Shown here: piece by piece, positions 1 through 8,922 of the stretch
How positions within the stretch are numbered: position 1 is the stretch's first letter
How the letters are laid out: each line of letters begins with the position of its first letter
Assembly (NCBI RefSeq): GCF_023498005.1
Contig: NZ_CP097289.1
Coordinates: 6,262,001-6,326,000 of the forward strand
Direction: 5' to 3'
Length of the DNA stretch: 64,000 nucleotides
Source of the DNA: Streptomyces durmitorensis
GTDB taxonomy: Bacteria; Actinomycetota; Actinomycetes; Streptomycetales; Streptomycetaceae
The notes under the pieces: generated by a model
The model's database searches: none
What the model saw: only the letters and a program-made list of their open reading frames with translations
Told to the model about the DNA's origin: nothing
Program-made: the position numbers and the translations under genes

Positions 1-657
1 TGCGAGGAGTACGGCGCGGACACCCTGCGCCTGTACGAGATGGCGATGGGCCCGCTGGACGTCTCGCGCCCGTGGGACACGCGCGCGGTCGTCGGCCAGT
101 ACCGCCTGCTGCAGCGCATGTGGCGTCTGATCGTCGACGAGTCGACGGGTGAGGTCACGGTCGCTGACGTCGCGGAGTCCGACATTGCCGAGGGCACGCT
201 GCGCGCCCTGCACAAGGCGATCGACGGCGTGCGCCAGGACCTGGACGGCATGCGGTTCAACACCGCCATCGCCAAGATCACCGAGCTGAACAACTACCTG
301 ACCAAGGAGGGCGGCACACTGCCGCGCTCGGTCGCCGAGCGCCTGGTGCTGCTGATCGCTCCGCTGGCCCCGCACGTCGGCGAGGAGCTGTGGCGCAAGC
401 TGGGCCACGGCGACTCGGTCGTCCACCAGGACTTCCCCGTGGCCGACCCGGCGTACGTGGTGGACGAGACCGTGACCTGCGTCGTGCAGATCAAGGGCAA
501 GGTCAGGGCGCGCCTGGAGGTCTCCCCGTCGATCTCGGACGAGGAGCTGGAGAAGGTGGCCCTGGGTGACGAGAGGGTGCTGGCCGCGCTGGACGGTGCC
601 GGGATCCGCAAGGTCATCGTGCGGGCGCCGAAGCTGGTGAACATCGTCCCGGCCTGA
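1..657 (+). CDS. leuS: Leucyl-tRNA synthetase, C-terminal part (5' end outside window)
   Basis: Charges tRNA-Leu with leucine in the cytoplasm. The reading frame is open from base 1, so only the last 218 residues of a protein usually near 950 residues are visible. What remains is the anticodon-binding helical domain (WxLIVDE, a stretch around LNNYLTKEG, LLIAPLAPHVGEELW) and the small C-terminal domain (VVQIKGKVRARLEV ... RKVIVRAPKLVNIVPA), which is characteristic of bacterial LeuS. The catalytic HIGH and KMSKS segments lie upstream of the window. A strong hairpin follows the stop codon. The family call is secure; completeness cannot be judged. Confidence 0.95.
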   Translation, partial: CEEYGADTLRLYEMAMGPLDVSRPWDTRAVVGQYRLLQRMWRLIVDESTGEVTVADVAESDIAEGTLRALHKAIDGVRQDLDGMRFNTAIAKITELNNYLTKEGGTLPRSVAERLVLLIAPLAPHVGEELWRKLGHGDSVVHQDFPVADPAYVVDETVTCVVQIKGKVRARLEVSPSISDEELEKVALGDERVLAALDGAGIRKVIVRAPKLVNIVPA

Positions 658-700
658 CCGCGAAAGAGTCGCGCGAGGGGGCATGAGGGTAGTCCCCTAC

Positions 701-739
701 GGGCAGGTTGGGGGTTCCGCTGGAACCCTCCGCCTGCCC
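701..739 (+). terminator. Rho-independent-like terminator after leuS
   Basis: Two-part inverted repeat: GGGCAGG (701-707) pairs with CCTGCCC (733-739), and GGGTTCC (712-718) pairs with GGAACCC (722-728) around a GCT loop. It is followed by TTT. It sits 44 bases after the leuS stop. Confidence 0.7.
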
Positions 740-798
740 TTTGCGTTTACCGTTGAAGAGTCGGTGCGGAACCCGCCGCAGGACCTGAGGGGAGCGTC

Positions 799-1572
799 AT
801 GGAAGCCGTGGGCGTGATCGTGGCGCTGCTCGTGTTGCTGTTCGTGATCTTTGGTGCGTACATGACGGTGAAGGCGATCGGTGCCGCCAAGCGCGGCGTG
901 GACCGCACGATCTCGCAGGCACGCCGGTCGGTCGAGGACACGACGCTGCGCGCGAGGAGCTTCGCGCAGGTGGGCACGGCCGCCGAACTGGCCCAGCTGC
1001 GCATCAGGTTGCGCACGTCGATGCGGGCCACCCAGGACGCCCTCCAGGCGGGCGTGGCCGAGGACGCCTCCCTGAAGGAGTCCCTGGGGCTCTTCGAGCG
1101 GCTCAGCGCACACGGCCACGAGCTGGACGACGAGCTGCGGCGCCTCGAGCGGGACCCGGACAAGGCGGCCCTCGCCCAGCGGCTCCCCGCGCTGCGGGAG
1201 CGGACGGAGCAGATCACCAAGTCGGCGGACTCGCTGCGGTGGTCCGCGCGCGACCGCGCCCACCGGTTCGCGGACGACGACCTGGACTCGCTGAGCACGC
1301 AGATCGACCTGGAGGCGGGCGCGCTGCGGCACTGGACGAAGGAGCCTGCGCCCACGCAGACACCCGCCGCGTGGCCCGAGCCCGAGCCGGCGGCGGACGC
1401 GGGCAAGGGTGCGGAACAGACGTGGACAGAGCCGTCCGAGCAGCCGGGGAGGCCGGAGCGGCCGAAGCCGTCCGCGTCGGCGGACGAGCCGGAGCGGCCC
1501 GCCATCACGCCGCCGACGCCGCGGCCCTCGTACCCCTGGGAGAAGCAGGCCAGGCCCGAGAGCACGACGTGA
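799..1572 (+). CDS. Single-pass membrane protein of unknown function
   Basis: I do not recognise a named family. The 257-residue product begins with a hydrophobic segment at about residues 3-27 (GVIVALLVLLFVIFGAYM), a likely membrane anchor. A charged, helix-prone region rich in Arg, Glu and Leu follows to about residue 185 (probable coiled coil). The tail is disordered and Pro/Glu/Arg-rich and ends near PSYPWEKQARPEST. ATG 799 is preceded by GAGGGGAG at a usable distance. It is transcribed alone between the leuS terminator and the DegV gene. A soluble helical scaffold tethered to the membrane is a guess from composition only. Confidence 0.75.
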   Translation: MEAVGVIVALLVLLFVIFGAYMTVKAIGAAKRGVDRTISQARRSVEDTTLRARSFAQVGTAAELAQLRIRLRTSMRATQDALQAGVAEDASLKESLGLFERLSAHGHELDDELRRLERDPDKAALAQRLPALRERTEQITKSADSLRWSARDRAHRFADDDLDSLSTQIDLEAGALRHWTKEPAPTQTPAAWPEPEPAADAGKGAEQTWTEPSEQPGRPERPKPSASADEPERPAITPPTPRPSYPWEKQARPESTT

Positions 1573-1671
1573 GCGGGCGGGTGACCTGGCACGGCCGGGA
1601 GCACGGCTGGCAGACTGACCCGCATGGGGTCGGGCTGCCGTCGTCGGGCCCAGGCAGGTAATCTCCACCGC

Positions 1672-2517
1672 ATGTCCCGTCATGTCGCGATCGTCACGGA
1701 TTCAACGGCCTATCTGCCGCAGCGGACGATGGAGCGGCACGGCATCACGTCGGTACCCCTGACCGTGGTCCTCGGTGACCAGGCGCTCGAAGAGGGCACG
1801 GAGATCTCCGCGCGCTCCCTGGCCCTGGCGCTGCAGAAGCGGCGCTCCGTGACCACCTCGCGGCCGAGTCCGGAACTCTTCGCGGAGACCTATCGCAAGG
1901 TCGCGGAGTCGGGCGCGACGGCCATCGTCTCGCTGCATCTGTCCGCCGAGTTCTCGGGCACGTACGACGCAGCCGTCCTCGCGGCGAAGGACGCGCCGGT
2001 GCCGGTGCGGGTGGTGGACACCGGAATGGTCGCGATGGCCCTCGGCTTCTGCGCGCTCGCGGCGGCGGAGGCCGCCGAGTCCGGCGGTTCGGTGGACGAG
2101 GCGGTGACCGCGGCGGAGAAGCGGGCCGCGAACACGTCCGCGTACTTCTACGTCGACACGCTGGACTATCTGCGCCGGGGTGGCCGCATCGGCGCCGCGC
2201 AGGCGCTGTTGGGCTCGGCGCTTGCGGTGAAGCCGCTGCTCCAGCTGGACGGCGGGCGGATCGAGATGCTGGAGAAGGTGCGGACGGCGTCCAAGGCGAT
2301 CGCGAGGCTCGAGGAGATCGTGATCGAGCGAGCCGGGAGCAACCGCGTCGACATCGCGGTGCATCACCTGGCGGCGCCGGAACGCGCATCGACCCTGGCG
2401 GACCGGCTCAGGGACAGGGTGCCGGGCCTTGCGGAGCTGCATGTCAGCGAGGTCGGTGCGGTGATCGGGGCGCATACGGGGCCGGGGTTGTTGGGGGCTG
2501 TGGTTTCGCCCTGGTGA
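1672..2517 (+). CDS. DegV family fatty-acid-binding protein
   Basis: DegV proteins bind a fatty acid; in Firmicutes they act as FakB subunits that present the fatty acid to FakA kinase. The fold is visible from VAIVTDSTAYLP at the N-terminus (the DS-T lipid carboxylate site), through SLHLSAEFSGTYDAA, to the C-terminal AVIGAHTGPG motif that closes the second domain. ATG 1672 gives 281 residues, the normal family length. An upstream in-frame ATG at 1624 would add 16 Arg-rich residues that do not belong to the fold, so I reject it. No FakA-like kinase is next to it. Confidence 0.88.
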   Translation: MSRHVAIVTDSTAYLPQRTMERHGITSVPLTVVLGDQALEEGTEISARSLALALQKRRSVTTSRPSPELFAETYRKVAESGATAIVSLHLSAEFSGTYDAAVLAAKDAPVPVRVVDTGMVAMALGFCALAAAEAAESGGSVDEAVTAAEKRAANTSAYFYVDTLDYLRRGGRIGAAQALLGSALAVKPLLQLDGGRIEMLEKVRTASKAIARLEEIVIERAGSNRVDIAVHHLAAPERASTLADRLRDRVPGLAELHVSEVGAVIGAHTGPGLLGAVVSPW

Positions 2518-2604
2518 GGGGCGAGGGGCGAGGGGCGTGGGGTGTGGGGGGCGTGGTGAAGGGTGCGCGGTGGGTCGTGCGCGGTGAGCTTTTGGGTGAC
2601 GGAG

Positions 2605-2613
2605 TTATCCACA
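2605..2613 (+). promoter_or_regulatory. Consensus DnaA-box match upstream of comEA
   Basis: TTATCCACA at 2605-2613 is an exact match to the classical DnaA box. A near copy (TAATCCACG) follows at about 2622. It lies in the 165-bp gap between degV and comEA. A single box may be chance; regulation by DnaA is only a possibility. Confidence 0.3.
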
Positions 2614-2682
2614 ACTGCTGGGTAATCCACGGGAATTGACCAAGATCAACATAGTTCGGCCGAGGTCTCTAGCGTCGTCGGC

Positions 2683-4605
2683 ATGGAACTTCGATCACTT
2701 TCACGGACCCCTGCCGCGACGAGTGGACCTGGACGAGGCCCCGGGTCCGATGGCCGTGCTTCTGGCACTCGCTCAGGCACTCCCTCCGGCTCTCGCGTTT
2801 CTGCCGGCCGCGCTGTCGGCGGCCCTGCTTCTGACGGTCGTGAGCGATACGGCCATGCCCGCAGGCGGGCGCTCCGGCGCGGACACGCTTCGGCGGAGGC
2901 GCGGGCCAGGGCGCAGGCGTTGCGGCAGCGCGCGGAGACACTGTTCGCCGAGCCTGAACGGGCGGGTGGCGAGAGCGGGTTGAGGTCGGGAGCGCCGCCG
3001 CCGGAGGGCGTGGGGCAGCCGGAGGCCGTGGGGCGTGCGCAAGCTGTGCTGGAGGCGCTGTGGCAGGAGGAACAGCAGAATGCGCAGCCACCTTGGTCGG
3101 TTTCGCGACAGTCGGAGGCCGTGGGGCAATCGGAGGCTGTGCGGCGGCGGGCCGGGCTGGGGCCGCAGCCACAGCCGCAGGCCATGCGGGGGTCTGGGCT
3201 GGGGTCTACGCCGGTGTCGCGGGCGGAGGTTGCTCCAGCGTCGGAGCCGGAGCCGGAGCCGGAGCCGCCTGCCGTTCCAGGGCTGGAGCCGAAGCCCCTT
3301 GTCGCTTCGCAGCCGCAGGCCGTGCGGCAACCGCGGGTTGTGCGGCAGTCCGGGGTGGGGTCGGGGCTGGGACCTCGGTCGGTGTCGGAGGCGAGGGCCG
3401 TTCCAGTGCCGCAGCCGCAGCCGCAGCCGCAGCCGCAGCCGCAGCCGCAGTCGCAGGCCGTGCGGCAACCGTGGGTTGTGCGGCAGTCCGGGGTGGGGTC
3501 GGGGCTGGGACCTCGGTCGGTGTCGGAGGCGAGCACCGTTCCAGTGCCGCAGCCGCAGCCGCAGGCCGGGCTGGGAACTCAGGCCGTGTTGCAGCCTCGG
3601 GCTCAGTCGCGCCCTCGGCCCCCGGCGCAGGCTTGGCCCCAAGCCGCCCAGGCCCAGCCCCAGACCCGAGCCCACGCTCAGCCTCAAGCGCGGGCGCAGG
3701 CACAGGTCCAGCCCCAGCCCCAGCCCCAGATTCGAGCCCAGCACCAGCCCCGGACGCAGACCTCAGCGCGGCCCCAGCCCCAGCCCCTGCCTCAAGCGCA
3801 GTCCCCGCAGTCGGGGGCGTCCGCAGACGGAGCGGACGGAGGTGCGTTGGGGGCGCCCCTGCGGGGGCGGGTGGGGCTTGCTGTGCGGGAGCGGTTGCCG
3901 TTGTGGCTGCAGCTGCGGTGTGGTCTTGAGTGGCGGAGCCTGGTCGCGCTCGGGGTGGTTCTCGTCCTTGCCGCGGTGTTCGCCGCCCAGCACTTCTGGG
4001 CAGGGCGGACGCAGCCGGTGCGGGCGCCGGACGTGGTCGGGGCGGCACCCGATCGGGGCGCGGAGCCGTCTCCGTCCCCCGGAGCCCCGCCTCCTCCCGA
4101 GGGTGGCGGCCGACCGGCGGTCGGCGCGGGCGGTGCGCCCGGTGCCAGTGGCGGTGGGGTCGTCGTGGACGTCAGTGGGAAGGTCCGCAGCCCCGGAATC
4201 CTGCGGCTGCCCGCGGGTTCCCGGGTCGCCGACGCGCTGAAGGCCGCGGGCGGGGTTCGCCCCGGCGCGGACACGGACGGCCTCAACCGTGCCCGCCTGC
4301 TCATCGACGGCGAACAGGTGGTGGTCGGCGCACCGGCGGCTGTATCTGCTCCATCGGCTCCGGCGACGCCTGGTGCCGGGGCGGCCGCAGGGCCGACGGG
4401 AGCGAGTCCTGCCGCCCCGGTCGGCCTCAACACGGCCACTGCCGAGCAGCTCGACGAACTGCCGGGTGTGGGCCCCGTGCTGGCCCAGCACATCATCGAC
4501 TACCGCACGGAACACGGCGGCTTCCGCTCGGTGGATGAGCTGCGCGAGGTCAATGGAATCGGCGACAGGCGCTATGCAGACCTGCAGAATCTGGTGCGGC
4601 CATGA
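2683..4605 (+). CDS. comEA: ComEA-type DNA-binding protein with expanded low-complexity N-terminus
   Basis: ComEA binds incoming double-stranded DNA at the membrane for uptake. The 640-residue product has a long Pro/Gln/Val/Arg-rich region to about residue 390. One transmembrane segment (SLVALGVVLVLAAVFAAQHFW) follows at about 412-433. Then comes an SLBB-like domain at about 495-545 (VVDVSGKVRSPGILRLP ... ADALKAAGG). The end is a paired helix-hairpin-helix domain (LNTATAEQLDELPGVGP ... VDELREVNGIGDRRYADL). Typical ComEA proteins are 200-350 residues, so the N-terminal half is an expansion. ATG 2683 has no obvious Shine-Dalgarno, so the exact start is uncertain. It overlaps comEC by ATGA. Confidence 0.85.
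   Translation: MELRSLSRTPAATSGPGRGPGSDGRASGTRSGTPSGSRVSAGRAVGGPASDGRERYGHARRRALRRGHASAEARARAQALRQRAETLFAEPERAGGESGLRSGAPPPEGVGQPEAVGRAQAVLEALWQEEQQNAQPPWSVSRQSEAVGQSEAVRRRAGLGPQPQPQAMRGSGLGSTPVSRAEVAPASEPEPEPEPPAVPGLEPKPLVASQPQAVRQPRVVRQSGVGSGLGPRSVSEARAVPVPQPQPQPQPQPQPQSQAVRQPWVVRQSGVGSGLGPRSVSEASTVPVPQPQPQAGLGTQAVLQPRAQSRPRPPAQAWPQAAQAQPQTRAHAQPQARAQAQVQPQPQPQIRAQHQPRTQTSARPQPQPLPQAQSPQSGASADGADGGALGAPLRGRVGLAVRERLPLWLQLRCGLEWRSLVALGVVLVLAAVFAAQHFWAGRTQPVRAPDVVGAAPDRGAEPSPSPGAPPPPEGGGRPAVGAGGAPGASGGGVVVDVSGKVRSPGILRLPAGSRVADALKAAGGVRPGADTDGLNRARLLIDGEQVVVGAPAAVSAPSAPATPGAGAAAGPTGASPAAPVGLNTATAEQLDELPGVGPVLAQHIIDYRTEHGGFRSVDELREVNGIGDRRYADLQNLVRP
3315..3563 (+). repeat. In-frame duplication and CAGCCG hexamer run inside comEA
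   Basis: About 110 bases at 3315-3425 recur at 3453-3563, offset 138 bases (46 codons), with few mismatches. Both copies encode VVRQSGVGSGLGPRSVSEA followed by a Pro-Gln run. Tandem CAGCCG hexamers lie between them at about 3413-3450. The duplication keeps the frame, so the protein is lengthened rather than broken. Confidence 0.85.
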
Positions 4606-7349
4606 GATCGCGGAGGCAGACGGCCGTGGTGTCCGGAGCCTCAACGGGCCCACCCGACGCCGCCGTTCGCGCCCCGTCCGGGCGTCGGCTCGGTGACGCC
4701 CATCCCTGCCAGGAAGGCCCACTGGACCTGCGCCTTGTGCCGCCCGCCCTCGCGGCCTGGGGGACGGCGGCCCTGGCGCTGGATGCCCCGCCCCGGTGGG
4801 TGATCGCAGCCGTGGTCGTCTGTGTCGTGGTGGCAGCTGTCATGTTGGTGACGTGGACGGTGCGGGCGCACCCGGTACGTACAGTGCGGGCTGACGCTGC
4901 TGGTGGAGCGCGGCAGGATGCGTCTGAGGGGGCTCAGGTGCCGGGCTGGCGGCAGCCCTGGCGCCGGGTCTCGGTGGCAGCCGTTCTCCTCTGCGCCGCG
5001 GCGGGCGCAGGCTCCGCGGCGCTGCACGGGGCCGACCTGTACCGAGGGCCGGTCCCTGCCCTGGCTCGTCACTATGCCGAAGCGGAGATCGAGTTGGAGG
5101 TCACCTCCGACCCCCGGCTCACCCGGCCCCGCGTCACGGGAGCCCATGCCGTGCCACCCTCCGTCATGCTGGAAGCGGAGATCATCCGTGTCACGCCGGC
5201 GGACGGCAAGACCTCCGTGACCCGCACCCCGGTCCTGGTCTTCGCCGGGGAGGGGGAGGAGGGGGAGAGGGCCGACGGCGGGCGCGGACGTGAGGGCGGG
5301 GCAGGCGGCGAGGATTCCGCAGGCCCCTGGTCCAGGGCGCGCTGGCTCGCGCTCCTGCCCTCGACCAGGCTTCGCGTCCGGACAGCCCTCGCGCCTCCCT
5401 TGCCGGAGAGCGACCGCGTAGCGGCGGTGCTCCGAGTGGAAGGAGGGCAGGCGCCGCGGGTGATCGAGACGCCGTCAGGGCCGCAGCGCCTGGCGGGACG
5501 GTTGCGGGGCGGGTTGCGGGAGGCCACGGACGGGTTGCCGCCCGATGCCAGGGCCCTGTTGCCCGGCCTTGTGGTCGGGGACACCTCCCGCGTGCCGCCC
5601 GAGCTGGAGGAGGCATTCAGGGCGACCGATCTGACGCACCTCCTCGCCGTCAGCGGCGCCAATCTCACCATCGTCCTCGCCCTGCTCATCGGCCCGCCCG
5701 GCCTTGCCCAGCGTGCCGAACGGCGCGGTCTCGCGCCACGGTTGGGGATTCCGCTGCGGGCGACCGCGCTGATCGGGGGTGCTCTCACCCTCGGCTTCGT
5801 CATCGTCTGCCGACCGGACCCGAGCGTGCTGCGGGCCGCGGCCTGCGGACTGATCGCGCTGCTCGCCATCGGCACCGGACGGCGCCGTTCGCTGATCCCG
5901 GCCCTGGCCGCCGCCGTACTGCTGCTCGTCCTGTACGACCCATGGCTGGCCCGCAGTCCTGGGTTTCTGCTCTCTGTGCTCGCCACCGGCGCCCTTCTGA
6001 CCCTCGCGCCCAGATGGAGCGCCGCCTTTCAAAGACGCCGGGTTCCCCCGCGCCTGGCCGAGGCGCTGGCCGCCGCGGCTGCCGCGCAGGCGGTGTGCGC
6101 GCCCGTCGTCGCCGTCATCGCGGCACGGGTGAGCCTGGTGGCGGTGCCCTGCAACCTCCTCGCGGAGGTGGCCGTCGTGCCCGCCACGGTGCTCGGCTTC
6201 GCCACGCTGGCGACGGCGCCGTTGGTGATGCCGGTCGCCAAGTGCCTTGCCTGGTGCGCGAGCTGGCCCACTTCATGGATCGCGGACATCGCCCGCACGG
6301 GTGCGGCGCTGCCCGGCAGTGGCGTCGACTGGCCCGGCGGCTGGCGTGGCGGTCTGCTGCTCGCCCTCGCCACGGTCGGCGTGGTCCTGGTCGGCCGCAA
6401 GCTCCTCAGGCACCCCTGGCTCAGCGCGGCCTGTGCCCTGCTGCTCCTCCTGGCGATCGTGCAGCCCCCGCCCCTCACCAGGGTGATCGCCGGTTGGCCG
6501 CCGGCCGGCTGGCGGTTCGCGATGTGTGATGTGGGCCAGGGGGATGCCACCGTGCTCGCCGCGGGGGACGGGGCGGGAGTGGTCGTCGACGCGGGGCCCG
6601 ACCCGGTGCTCGTGGACCGCTGTCTGCGCTCGCTCGGCGTGACCCGGGTACCGCTCGTGCTGCTGACCCACTTCCACGCCGATCATGTGGCGGGGCTGCC
6701 GGGTGTGCTGCGGGGGCGTTCGGTCGGGGCGATCCAGACGACGGGGTATCAAGATCCCCCCGCGCAGGCGCGGTTCGTACGCGAACAGGCGGCCGCCCAC
6801 CGGATTCCGGTGAGCCGAGCCGTGGCGGGGGAGCGGCGCCGTGCGGGTGGTGGCGCCCTTGACTGGCAGGTGCTGTGGCCGACGGCGGAGGGCTCGGGCC
6901 GGATGCCGGCCCCCGATGGTCCGAACGACGCCAGCGTCACCCTGCTCGCACGCGCCCGGGGAGTGACCCTGCTCCTGCTCGGCGATCTCGAACCGCCCGC
7001 CCAGCGAGCCCTGTTGCGCACACCGGCCGTGGCGGCGCTGCCACCCGTGGACGTCCTCAAGGTCGCCCATCACGGCTCGGCCTATCAGGACCCCGGGCTC
7101 CTGCGGCGGACCGCGCCGCGCCTTGCCCTCATCAGTGCGGGAAGAGACAACTCGTACGGACACCCGGCACCCCGTACGGTCGCGGCGCTGCGGGCCGGGG
7201 GAGCGGAGGTGTTCCGGACGGACACGGACGGCTCGATCGCGGTCATCGGACCGACAGGCGGACCGACAGGCGGGCCGAGCGGCGGATCGGCGGCCGGGTC
7301 GGCGGACGGGGCGGCTCCGGTCCTGGAGGTGGCCACGCGGCCGCCCTAG
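4602..7349 (+). CDS. comEC: ComEC/Rec2 family DNA-uptake channel with metallo-hydrolase domain
   Basis: ComEC forms the inner-membrane channel for single-stranded DNA in transformable bacteria. The 915-residue product shows N-terminal membrane segments, a DUF4131-like extracytoplasmic region to about 300, and the multi-spanning Competence domain (from about 305; LLPGLVVGDTSRVP ... LLAVSGANLTIVLALLIG). A C-terminal metallo-beta-lactamase domain follows (from about 640; MCDVGQGDATVL, LTHFHADHVAGLP, LKVAHHGSAYQDP). The zinc-binding HxHxDH is intact. It is coupled to comEA by an ATGA overlap, so both are made together. Streptomyces are not known to be naturally competent in the laboratory, so the role here is unproven. 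Confidence 0.92.
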   Translation: MRSRRQTAVVSGASTGPPDAAVRAPSGRRLGDAHPCQEGPLDLRLVPPALAAWGTAALALDAPPRWVIAAVVVCVVVAAVMLVTWTVRAHPVRTVRADAAGGARQDASEGAQVPGWRQPWRRVSVAAVLLCAAAGAGSAALHGADLYRGPVPALARHYAEAEIELEVTSDPRLTRPRVTGAHAVPPSVMLEAEIIRVTPADGKTSVTRTPVLVFAGEGEEGERADGGRGREGGAGGEDSAGPWSRARWLALLPSTRLRVRTALAPPLPESDRVAAVLRVEGGQAPRVIETPSGPQRLAGRLRGGLREATDGLPPDARALLPGLVVGDTSRVPPELEEAFRATDLTHLLAVSGANLTIVLALLIGPPGLAQRAERRGLAPRLGIPLRATALIGGALTLGFVIVCRPDPSVLRAAACGLIALLAIGTGRRRSLIPALAAAVLLLVLYDPWLARSPGFLLSVLATGALLTLAPRWSAAFQRRRVPPRLAEALAAAAAAQAVCAPVVAVIAARVSLVAVPCNLLAEVAVVPATVLGFATLATAPLVMPVAKCLAWCASWPTSWIADIARTGAALPGSGVDWPGGWRGGLLLALATVGVVLVGRKLLRHPWLSAACALLLLLAIVQPPPLTRVIAGWPPAGWRFAMCDVGQGDATVLAAGDGAGVVVDAGPDPVLVDRCLRSLGVTRVPLVLLTHFHADHVAGLPGVLRGRSVGAIQTTGYQDPPAQARFVREQAAAHRIPVSRAVAGERRRAGGGALDWQVLWPTAEGSGRMPAPDGPNDASVTLLARARGVTLLLLGDLEPPAQRALLRTPAVAALPPVDVLKVAHHGSAYQDPGLLRRTAPRLALISAGRDNSYGHPAPRTVAALRAGGAEVFRTDTDGSIAVIGPTGGPTGGPSGGSAAGSADGAAPVLEVATRPP

Positions 7350-7565
7350 CGAGCGGGCTCGTACAAGCCCCTCTCAGATCTCTGATCTCTCCTCCTGCTC
7401 CCCCTCCTGCTCCCCCTTCTCTTCCCTCCCTCGCCCCCGGCGGTGATTAATTGGGGCTACTCGTGACACTTCAAGTGCTAGCGCCGCATTCCAGCGAAGT
7501 GGGTTCGTGTTGCATCGAATGCCGCAACGGTGATCGAATGCCTCTTCGGGACAGGAGTTGTCAAG

Positions 7566-8552
7566 GTGCGCGGGGGTGTGTCGCAGATGTTCGGCCGTTG
7601 GCTGGGAGACCGTACGAACCGAGCCGGTCGGACGAATCGAGCCGGTGGGGCAGGAAGAGCGGGCGGGGCAGGCCGTGGCGGGCCGGCCGTCAGGGCGGGG
7701 CGGGCCGGTCGGGCCGGGGGGCCCTTGTCCGCCGTGGCGGTTCCGCCCAGTGCGGGAGTGCTCAGCTGCCGGGTGCTCGACCCGGTCAATGAGCCCGTGC
7801 GGCACGCGGAGTTCGCGGTCAGCGATGCCATGGGGCGCAAGGTCGTCGGTGGGGGCCTTGATCCGTTCGGTTCGTTCGTCGCGACGGTTCCGGCCGGGGA
7901 TTACCGCCTGGCGGTCTCGGCGGAAGGGTTCACTCCGTACCGGGCGAACGCCACGGTCGGGGAGAGCGCGCACGCCTCGCTCGGTGACGTCATGCTCCAG
8001 ATCGCCCCGCCCCCGGCGCTGCCGGAGCCGGGTGACTGGGAGATCGACCCCCTGCACTCCTCGGTCGCCTTCACCGCGCGGCACATCGGTCTTGCCCGGA
8101 TTCACGGCCGGTTCAACAGCTTCGCAGGTGCCATACGGCTGGGGGAGCGGATGGAGGACTCCGCGATGCATGTCGTCATCGACGCCGCCTCCATCGACAC
8201 CGCGGTGCAGATGCGCGACGACCACCTGAGGTCCGGCGACTTCCTCGACGTGGGGCGTTTCCCGACGATGGAGTTCTACAGCGACCGCTTCGTGCACAAG
8301 GGCGGCAGCCGCTGGGCGATCACGGGCGGTCTGACGCTGCACGGCGTGACGCGCACGGTCACGCTGGAGACGGAGTATCTCGGGGTGGGCCAGGGCCTTG
8401 AGGGCGAGACCCGCGTCGCATGCCGCGCCTCCACCGAGCTGCACCGCGACGACTTCACGATCAACTGGCAGACGATGCTGGCCCGCGGCATCGCGGCCGT
8501 CGGACCCAGCATCACGATCGACCTCGACATCCAGGTCCTGCCCAAGAGCTGA
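7566..8552 (+). CDS. YceI family protein with N-terminal carboxypeptidase-regulatory-like domain
   Basis: YceI is a lipocalin-like barrel that binds polyisoprenoid or other long hydrophobic ligands. GTG 7566 is preceded by AGGAG at 7553-7557 with 8-base spacing, giving 328 residues. An earlier in-frame GTG at 7530 lacks this. After a Gly/Arg-rich N-terminus, residues about 55-135 look like a carboxypeptidase-regulatory/CNA-B type beta domain (LSCRVLDPVNEPV ... GDYRLAVSAEGF). The YceI domain fills the rest (WEIDPLHSSVAFTARHIGLA, GRFNSFAG, GGLTLHGVTRTVTLE). There is no signal peptide, so it is probably cytoplasmic. The 215-base gap before it holds a long pyrimidine-rich tract (about 7375-7435) and nothing else I can name. 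Confidence 0.85.
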   Translation: MRGGVSQMFGRWLGDRTNRAGRTNRAGGAGRAGGAGRGGPAVRAGRAGRAGGPLSAVAVPPSAGVLSCRVLDPVNEPVRHAEFAVSDAMGRKVVGGGLDPFGSFVATVPAGDYRLAVSAEGFTPYRANATVGESAHASLGDVMLQIAPPPALPEPGDWEIDPLHSSVAFTARHIGLARIHGRFNSFAGAIRLGERMEDSAMHVVIDAASIDTAVQMRDDHLRSGDFLDVGRFPTMEFYSDRFVHKGGSRWAITGGLTLHGVTRTVTLETEYLGVGQGLEGETRVACRASTELHRDDFTINWQTMLARGIAAVGPSITIDLDIQVLPKS

Positions 8553-8585
8553 CCCACCAGACCTCACCACGCCCACCGGCCCCGC

Positions 8586-8831
8586 CTAGGGAGCCTCGAG
8601 CCAGCCCTCGTGCTCCGCTGCCAGGTCGTCCAGCGCCGTGCGGTCGAGGCGTCGATCGGGGTCCTCGACCACGACCAGCCACTGGGCGTCCTCGGCGTCG
8701 TCCTCGCCCGCCAGCGCGTCACGGACGAGTTGAGGCTGCTCGCGCACGCCGAAACGGTCGGGGAGTTCTTCGGCCACTTCCTCCGCGGCATCGCGGTCGG
8801 GCAGCACCAGGACATGTCGTACGTCGGTCAC
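8586..8831 (-). CDS. Small acidic conserved-type protein of unknown function
   Basis: 81 residues, acidic (many Asp/Glu), starting MTDVRHVLVLPDRDAAEEVA and ending EHEGWLEAP. It reads like a small alpha/beta protein: an N-terminal beta strand, two helices, then a VVVEDPDRR segment. It is convergent with the YceI gene and divergent from holA. Coding status is inferred from codon pattern, a clean ATG and a position matching my memory of a small ORF next to holA in streptomycetes. I cannot assign a function. Confidence 0.6.
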   Translation of the reverse strand: MTDVRHVLVLPDRDAAEEVAEELPDRFGVREQPQLVRDALAGEDDAEDAQWLVVVEDPDRRLDRTALDDLAAEHEGWLEAP

Positions 8832-8922
8832 CTGCCCATTCTCCGGTACGCGGCGAGCCGCTCGGGAACCGGCCCGGCCGTACGGGACGGGCTGTCAGTG
8901 CCGCGTGGGATGCTTGACCGCG

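Noticed and set aside
3400..3570. CRISPR-like array
   Set aside because: The short regular units are in-frame codons of a Pro-Gln tract with no spacers and no cas genes.
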